Part shown: piece by piece, positions 1 to 5,570 of the stretch | Layout: each line of letters opens with the position of its first letter | Position numbering within the stretch: the first letter of the stretch is position 1 | Source: Pseudomonadota bacterium | Lineage (GTDB): Bacteria; Pseudomonadota; Alphaproteobacteria; Rhizobiales; Xanthobacteraceae | NCBI GenBank assembly: GCA_023405565.1 | Contig: JAEXXW010000612.1 | Span: 1-5,570 of the forward strand | DNA length: 5,570 bases | Direction: 5' to 3' | Made by a program: the position numbers and the translations under genes | Notes under the pieces: model-generated | Database searches by the model: none | Told to the model about the DNA's origin: nothing | What the model saw: the letters and a program-made list of their open reading frames with translations, nothing else

Positions 1-108
1 CGCGATAAGGTATTCAAGCTTTTCTATCATTCACGCCCGATTTTCGATTTTTTTTGCACTCCGCTATTCATAATCCTCCCCGACTGCAGGGCAAGTGAGG
101 CGACAATA

Positions 109-120
109 TCAATCGATTGA
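109..120. repeat. 12-bp perfect palindrome TCAATCGATTGA in the intergenic region
   Basis: The sequence equals its own reverse complement and lies in the A+T-rich stretch past the operon. Short perfect dyads like this can be operator sites for dimeric regulators, but I recognise no specific factor. It does not match the FNR/FixK consensus (TTGAT-N4-ATCAA), because the half-sites are in the opposite order. No gene it might control is visible in the window. Confidence 0.3.
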
Positions 121-140
121 GTTTGGCTATAACTTCAGAG

Positions 141-159
141 CCATAGCCTGATGCTATGG
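141..159 (-). terminator. Possible stem-loop downstream of fdsD (candidate 3' end of the operon)
   Basis: CCATAGC (141-147) and GCTATGG (153-159) form a perfect 7-bp stem with a 5-base loop, starting about 45 bases after the fdsD stop. The position fits a transcript 3' end. There is no U-tract after the stem on the minus strand, so it is not a classical intrinsic terminator. It could be a 3'-stabilising hairpin, part of a factor-dependent terminator, or chance. Confidence 0.35.
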
Positions 160-203
160 GTTCACATGAAGCCAGAAGCAACCGAATGGCTGGCGGGCCG
201 CAG

Positions 204-431
204 CTAGACCTTTGCCTGCAGCCGGGCGAGCGCCTCCCGCACATGCGGCTCGAGCCCTGCGCCGCCGCTGTCGAGATGTGCAAAAATGGCCGAGCGCATG
301 CGCGGGTCCCAGAATTTCCGGATATGCTCTTCCGTGCCCGTGATGGCCTGTTCGGTTCCCTGGCTGACAAAGAACTTGCCGATCTGGTTCGCCATATAGA
401 CCAGCTTGTCCGGCGATTTGTCATGCGACAT
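204..431 (-). CDS. fdsD: NAD+-dependent formate dehydrogenase, small delta subunit FdsD
   Basis: Small protein of 75 residues, last in the operon. In the known Rhodobacter and Cupriavidus systems FdsD is needed for an active enzyme, and in R. capsulatus it is reported to associate with the FdsABG complex. It carries no cofactor. The sequence shows MANQIGKFF at 13-21 and HIRKFWDPRMR at 36-46, the hallmark of this family, followed by a probable helix to the C-terminus. There are no cysteines, no signal peptide and no membrane segment. The start at 431 overlaps fdhD by 11 bp in another frame. The reading frame stays open to 731, but the extra 100 residues are the out-of-frame shadow of fdhD and should not be annotated. 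An ATG at 424 is out of frame with fdsD. The stop is TAG at 206-204. Confidence 0.93.
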   Translation of the reverse strand: MSHDKSPDKLVYMANQIGKFFVSQGTEQAITGTEEHIRKFWDPRMRSAIFAHLDSGGAGLEPHVREALARLQAKV

Positions 432-1254
432 GAGCGGCGACGTCCTCTTCAATCCGCGCGGGATGCGTAAACACCTCGAACCCGTCATCACGGGCGATGG
501 CAACCAGTGTAATGCCGGCGGCGTCCGCCGTCTGCACAGCGAGGGCCGTGGGCGCGGAGACGGCAACAATGACCGGCGCGCCGATGACCGCCGTCTTCTG
601 TACCATCTCGACCGACACACGGCTGGTGACGAGCACCGCACCATTGCTTCCGGAGCGTCCCACGCGCGCCAGGGCGCCGCCCAGCTTGTCGAGCGCATTG
701 TGGCGGCCGACATCCTCGCGCAAGGCGACAAGGCCGGCGGACGGCTCCCAGAATGCCGCCGCGTGAACCGCGCGCGTCTGCCGGTTCAGTTCCTGCAACG
801 GTGACATGGCGGACAAGGCTTGCATGACCTGGCGCGGCGACATGACAAAGCCACCGCTCGACACAACGGGTGCGGGCCGCATCGCATCGGAGAGGCTTTC
901 CAGCCCGCACAGGCCGCAACCCGTCGGACCTGCAATGTGCCGGCGCCGCTCACTCAATGTCTGTGCTTCGCTGTCGCGGAGCCACATGCGAAGTTCGATG
1001 CCATCGTCGTGCTCGACGATATCGAATTCGGTGATGTCCTCGCGCTTCGTCACGATGCCTTCATGCAGGCTGAAGCCATAGGCAAAGTCTTCAAGATCCT
1101 GTGGTGACGCCATCATCACCGCATGCGAACCACCGTTATAAGTGAACGCAATCGCGGTTTCCTCCGGGATCGCCCGCATGCCGTTCGCAAGGCCGGAGCG
1201 TGTCGCCTGGACACGCCATGACTTGCGCGGCACGAGGGAGAGCGGCGGCACCAT
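421..1254 (-). CDS. fdhD: Formate dehydrogenase accessory sulfurtransferase FdhD (FdsC)
   Basis: Cytoplasmic maturation factor for FdsA. In the known family, FdhD receives sulfur from a cysteine desulfurase, binds bis-MGD and sulfurates the molybdenum site, without which the dehydrogenase is inactive. It is not a subunit of the finished enzyme. With the start at 1254 the protein has 277 residues, the usual FdhD size. The CGLC motif gives Cys113 and Cys116, the CxxC pair that carries the persulfide in E. coli FdhD. Other family-typical stretches are HAAAF at 164-168, REDVGRHNALDK at 179-190 and TSRVSVEMVQK at 210-220. The frame extends upstream to a Met at 1341, but those 29 extra residues overlap fdsA, are Arg/Ala-rich and do not look like FdhD. 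The gene starts 4 bp after the fdsA stop. The TGA at 423-421 falls inside the start of fdsD. Confidence 0.95.
   Translation of the reverse strand: MVPPLSLVPRKSWRVQATRSGLANGMRAIPEETAIAFTYNGGSHAVMMASPQDLEDFAYGFSLHEGIVTKREDITEFDIVEHDDGIELRMWLRDSEAQTLSERRRHIAGPTGCGLCGLESLSDAMRPAPVVSSGGFVMSPRQVMQALSAMSPLQELNRQTRAVHAAAFWEPSAGLVALREDVGRHNALDKLGGALARVGRSGSNGAVLVTSRVSVEMVQKTAVIGAPVIVAVSAPTALAVQTADAAGITLVAIARDDGFEVFTHPARIEEDVAAHVA
443..447 (-). promoter_or_regulatory. Probable, weakly placed ribosome binding site of fdsD
   Basis: GAGGA lies inside the last codons of fdhD, eleven bases before the fdsD ATG at 431. This is longer than the ideal spacing. Translation of fdsD may therefore depend mainly on ribosomes arriving from fdhD, whose stop is 8 bases inside fdsD. 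Confidence 0.45.
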
Positions 1255-1258
1255 CGCC

Positions 1259-4135
1259 CTACTCCGCGGCTTCCATCGGCGCAATGCGGCGGCTTTCGCG
1301 CGAGAAGGCCTCGTACTCGCGCTGCCATTCCGACGGACCATTGGATTGCGTCACCTGCACCGCCGTCACCTTGTATTCCGGGCAATTGGTGGCCCAGTCG
1401 GAGAAGTCGGTGGTGATGACGTTGGCCTGCGTGTCCGGGTGGTGGAAGGTGGTGTAGACCACACCCGGCGCCACGCGATCGGTGATCTGCGCGCGCAATG
1501 TCGTCTCGCCGGCGCGGCTCTTCAGCTTGACCCAGTCGCCATCGCGAACGCCGCGCTGCTCGGCGTCGTGCGGATGGATCTCCAGAAGATCCTCGGCATG
1601 CCACATCGAGTTTTCGGTACGGCGCGTCTGTGCACCGACATTGTATTGAGACAGAATGCGGCCGGTCGTGAGCAGCAGCGGGAAGCGTGGCCCGGTCTTC
1701 TCGTCCGTCGCCACATATTCGGTGATGATGAACTTGCCCTTGCCACGCACGAAGCCGTTGATGTGCATGATCGGCGAGCCTTCCGGCGCCTTGTCGTTGC
1801 ATGGCCATTGCACCGAACCACGCTCTTCCAGCATCTGGTACGACACATTGGCGAAGCCTGGTGTCAGCCGCGCGATCTCGTCCATGATCTGGGACGGGTG
1901 ATCGTAGGCCATCTCATAGCCCAGCGCCTTGGAGAGCATCAGCGTGATCTCCCAGTCGCCATAGCCGTTCTTCGGCGCCATCACCTTGCGGACGCGCTGG
2001 ATGCGGCGCTCGGCATTGGTGAAGGTCCCGTCCTTCTCAAGGAAGGTCGAGCCCGGCAGGAACACATGCGCGAAGCGTGCGGTCTCGTTCAGGAACAGAT
2101 CCTGTACAACGACGCATTCCATGGCTTCAAGACCGGCCGAGACGTGCTTCGTGTCGGGATCCGACTGAAGGATATCTTCGCCCTGAATGTAGATGCCCTT
2201 GAAGGTGCCACCAACCGCAGCATCCAGCATGTTCGGGATGCGCAGGCCCGGCTCCTTGTCGAGCGTCACGCCCCACGCGCCGTTGAACAGGTCGCGCACC
2301 TCCTCGCCGGAGATGTGACGATAGCCCGCAAGCTCGTGCGGGAACGAGCCCATGTCGCAGGCACCCTGCACGTTGTTCTGGCCGCGCAGCGGATTCACGC
2401 CAACGCCGGGACGGCCGATATTACCGGTGCACATGGCGAGGTTGGCAATCGCCATCACCGTGGTCGAACCCTGGCTGTGTTCGGTCACGCCGAGACCGTA
2501 ATAGATCGCGGCGTTACCACCGGTGGCGTAAAGGCGCGCGGCCTCACGGATGGTCTGCGCCGGAACGCCCGAGAGCTTTGACACCTCTTCCGGGCTGTGG
2601 CGCGGATCGGATACGAATTCGGCCCAATGCTGGAACTCATCCCAGTCGCAGCGTTCGCGGATGAACTGTTCGTTGAACAGGCCCTCGGTGACGATGACAT
2701 GCGCCAGCGAAGTGACGACTGCGACGTTGGTGCCGGGCAACAGAGCGAGATGATGCGCCGCGTCGATATGCGCGGACTTCACCATCTCGGTGCGGCGCGG
2801 ATCGATGACGATCAACTTGGCGCCCTGACGAATGCGCTTCTTCAGGCGCGATGCGAAAACCGGATGTGCCGAGGCCGGATTGGCGCCGATGATCAGCGCA
2901 ACATCAGTCTCCTCGACCGAATCGAAATTCTGGGTGCCGGCCGACGTGCCGAAGGCCTGGCCAAGACCATAGCCGGTCGGCGAATGGCACACGCGCGCAC
3001 AGGTATCGACGTTGTTGTTGCCGAAGCCGGCGCGGATCAGCTTCTGAACGAGGAACGTCTCTTCGTTGGTGCAGCGTGACGACGTGATGCCGCCGACGGA
3101 ATTCTTGCCGTATTTCGCCTGAATGCGCTTGAACTCGGACGCAGCGTAACCGATCGCCTCGTCCCAGCTCACCTCCCGCCACGGCTCGTGGATGCTGGAG
3201 CGGATCATCGGATTGAGAATGCGCTCCTTGTGGGTCGCATAGCCCCAAGCGAAACGGCCCTTCACGCAGGAATGGCCGCGGTTCGCCTCACCGTCCTTGT
3301 AGGGCACCATGCGGATCAGCTCTTCGCCACGCATCTCCGCCTTGAAGGCACAGCCGACACCGCAATAGGCGCAGGTTGTGACGACGGAATGCTCGGGCTT
3401 GCCGATCTCGATGACCTTTTTCTCGTTCAGCGTCGCCGTCGGGCAGGCCTGCACACAGGCTCCGCAGGAGACGCATTCGGAGCCGAGGAAACTCTCATTC
3501 ATGCCCGGCGACACGCGGCTGTCGAAACCACGGCCGGAGATCGTCAGCGCGAACGTGCCCTGCACTTCCTCGCAAGCGCGCACGCAGCGCGAACAGACGA
3601 TGCATTTCGACGGATCGTAGGTGAAGTACGGATTGGATTCGTCCTTCGCCAGCCAGTTCTCGTTGGCGATGCCATCATTCTTCGCAAAGACGTGGTTCTC
3701 GCCTTCATAGCCATAACGCACATCGCGCAGTCCCACCGCGCCGGCCATGTCCTGCAATTCGCAATCGCCGTTGGCCGAACAGGTCAGGCAGTCCAGCGGA
3801 TGATCGGAGATATAAAGCTCCATCACGCCTTTGCGCAGTTGCTGCAAGCGGTTGGTCTGCGTCTTCACCACCATGCCGGGCGCAACCGGCGTGGTGCAAG
3901 ACGCGGGCGTTCCGGCACGGCCCTCGATCTCGACGAGGCAAAGACGGCAGGAACCATAGGCATCCAGCATGTCGGTCGCACAGAGCTTGGGGATCTGCGT
4001 CCCCATCTCCATCGCCGCACGCATGATCGAGGTACCTTCCGGCACCGAGATTTTCTGCCCGTCGATCGTTAGATCGACCATCTTCTCGGTTTTCGGGCGG
4101 GGTGTGCCGTAGTCGATCTCATGAACGAGCGACAT
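1259..4135 (-). CDS. fdsA: NAD+-dependent formate dehydrogenase, catalytic alpha subunit (Mo-bis-MGD, Fe-S)
   Basis: Oxidises formate to CO2 in the cytoplasm and sends the electrons to FdsB. The 958-residue length is the usual size. The N-terminal NuoG-like part holds a [2Fe-2S] ferredoxin domain (Cys52, 63, 66, 80), a His/Cys [4Fe-4S] site (His112, Cys116, 119, 125) and two ferredoxin-type [4Fe-4S] motifs (Cys178, 181, 184, 188 and Cys221, 224, 227, 231). The molybdopterin oxidoreductase domain follows from about residue 250. Its proximal [4Fe-4S] ligands are Cys255, 258, 262 and 290, with Lys292 nearby. CARVCHSP at 379-386 places the Mo ligand at Cys383 followed by His384, where selenoenzymes have selenocysteine. 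NPLRGQNN at 581-588 carries the conserved active-site Arg584. The C-terminal dinucleotide-binding domain spans about 818-928. The start is fixed by a strong ribosome binding site, and no twin-arginine signal is present, which fits a soluble enzyme. The stop is TAG. Confidence 0.98.
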   Translation of the reverse strand: MSLVHEIDYGTPRPKTEKMVDLTIDGQKISVPEGTSIMRAAMEMGTQIPKLCATDMLDAYGSCRLCLVEIEGRAGTPASCTTPVAPGMVVKTQTNRLQQLRKGVMELYISDHPLDCLTCSANGDCELQDMAGAVGLRDVRYGYEGENHVFAKNDGIANENWLAKDESNPYFTYDPSKCIVCSRCVRACEEVQGTFALTISGRGFDSRVSPGMNESFLGSECVSCGACVQACPTATLNEKKVIEIGKPEHSVVTTCAYCGVGCAFKAEMRGEELIRMVPYKDGEANRGHSCVKGRFAWGYATHKERILNPMIRSSIHEPWREVSWDEAIGYAASEFKRIQAKYGKNSVGGITSSRCTNEETFLVQKLIRAGFGNNNVDTCARVCHSPTGYGLGQAFGTSAGTQNFDSVEETDVALIIGANPASAHPVFASRLKKRIRQGAKLIVIDPRRTEMVKSAHIDAAHHLALLPGTNVAVVTSLAHVIVTEGLFNEQFIRERCDWDEFQHWAEFVSDPRHSPEEVSKLSGVPAQTIREAARLYATGGNAAIYYGLGVTEHSQGSTTVMAIANLAMCTGNIGRPGVGVNPLRGQNNVQGACDMGSFPHELAGYRHISGEEVRDLFNGAWGVTLDKEPGLRIPNMLDAAVGGTFKGIYIQGEDILQSDPDTKHVSAGLEAMECVVVQDLFLNETARFAHVFLPGSTFLEKDGTFTNAERRIQRVRKVMAPKNGYGDWEITLMLSKALGYEMAYDHPSQIMDEIARLTPGFANVSYQMLEERGSVQWPCNDKAPEGSPIMHINGFVRGKGKFIITEYVATDEKTGPRFPLLLTTGRILSQYNVGAQTRRTENSMWHAEDLLEIHPHDAEQRGVRDGDWVKLKSRAGETTLRAQITDRVAPGVVYTTFHHPDTQANVITTDFSDWATNCPEYKVTAVQVTQSNGPSEWQREYEAFSRESRRIAPMEAAE
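1262..1265 (-). promoter_or_regulatory. Ribosome binding site deciding the fdhD start
   Basis: The minus strand reads GGAGTAGGGCGATG. GGAG ends seven bases before the ATG at 1254, and the fdsA TAG stop (1261-1259) sits between the two. This favours the Met at 1254 over the in-frame Met at 1341, which lies 81 bases inside fdsA. The arrangement suggests reinitiation by ribosomes that terminate at fdsA. Confidence 0.7.
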
Positions 4136-4141
4136 GATGCG

Positions 4142-4147
4142 TCTCCT

Positions 4148-4148
<1 letters not shown>
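4142..4148 (-). promoter_or_regulatory. Ribosome binding site of fdsA
   Basis: The minus strand reads TGAAGGAGACGCATCATG. AAGGAGA is a strong Shine-Dalgarno match six bases before the fdsA ATG at 4135. Its first base is also the last base of the fdsB TGA stop codon (4150-4148). Ribosomes finishing fdsB therefore end on the fdsA loading site, which suggests translational coupling and fixes the fdsA start. Confidence 0.85.

Positions 4149-5570
<1,422 letters not shown>

Larger units (their letters stand above)
1..203. other. A+T-rich intergenic region after the fds operon
   Basis: No convincing coding sequence or RNA gene is seen. Positions 1-180 are visibly more A+T-rich than the operon, with an eight-T run at 48-55. 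The region holds the hairpin at 141-159 and the palindrome at 109-120. On the minus strand GGGGAGG (81-75) precedes an ATG at 71 and a 14-codon frame that ends with TGA at 29-27. I do not call that frame a gene. What lies to the left of the window is unknown. Confidence 0.6.

Noticed and set aside
39..55. Run of eight T at 48-55 as a plus-strand intrinsic terminator
   Set aside because: No GC-rich stem precedes it. The only symmetry nearby is a 3-bp CGA/TCG pair.
109..120. FNR/FixK binding site
   Set aside because: The half-sites are TCAAT and ATTGA, the reverse of the order TTGAT-N4-ATCAA that these regulators need, and the spacing is wrong.
68..424. 118-codon minus-strand frame starting at the ATG that overlaps the fdhD stop (ATGA)
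   Set aside because: The ATGA overlap looks like classic coupling, but this frame is out of phase with fdsD, its product is Arg/Ser-rich and unfamiliar, and it covers the clearly recognisable fdsD gene.
432..731. N-terminal extension of fdsD to a Met at 731
   Set aside because: The extra 100 residues are the out-of-frame reading of fdhD. The FdsD family resemblance begins at the Met at 431.
1142..2581. Long plus-strand open frame of 479 codons opposite fdsA
   Set aside because: Its codons lie exactly face to face with those of fdsA, so it is open wherever fdsA avoids TTA, CTA and TCA, as GC-rich genes do. The translation shows no recognisable domain, and fdsA is certain on the other strand.
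3188..4072. Plus-strand open frame of 294 codons opposite the 5' part of fdsA
   Set aside because: It has the same in-register antisense phase as the frame at 1142-2581 and a His/Arg/Ala-rich translation with no recognisable domain. It is a shadow of fdsA.

Overview
The window holds the 3' part of a formate dehydrogenase operon, read entirely on the minus strand (right to left): fdsB (5' end cut by the window edge), fdsA, fdhD (also called fdsC) and fdsD. It encodes most of a soluble, molybdenum-dependent, NAD+-linked formate dehydrogenase of the FdsGBACD type. The GC-rich coding sequence, the gene order and the protein sequences point to an alphaproteobacterium, most likely a Hyphomicrobiales member. 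That placement rests on recalled family resemblance, not on a search.

Layout from right to left: fdsB (5570 to 4148) encodes the flavin/NAD subunit. After a 12-bp gap comes fdsA (4135 to 1259), the Mo-bis-MGD catalytic subunit of 958 residues. After 4 bp comes fdhD (1254 to 421), the cofactor sulfurtransferase. fdsD (431 to 204), a 75-residue subunit, overlaps the end of fdhD by 11 bp. Positions 1-203 are more A+T-rich and hold no convincing gene, only a short hairpin, a 12-bp palindrome and a doubtful 14-codon reading frame. The partner gene fdsG (NuoE-like [2Fe-2S] subunit) would be expected just right of the window.

How the genes work together: FdhD delivers sulfur to the bis-MGD cofactor before it is inserted into FdsA. 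FdsA oxidises formate to CO2 at the molybdenum, which is bound by a cysteine rather than selenocysteine. Electrons pass through the Fe-S clusters of FdsA to the [4Fe-4S] and FMN of FdsB and reduce NAD+. FdsD is a small associated subunit. The very tight spacing implies one transcript and translational coupling. The promoter lies outside the window.

I see a conserved, well-characterised system here and no evidence for an undescribed one. The items worth a second look are small: two start-site decisions (fdhD, fdsD) and unexplained symmetry elements downstream of fdsD.
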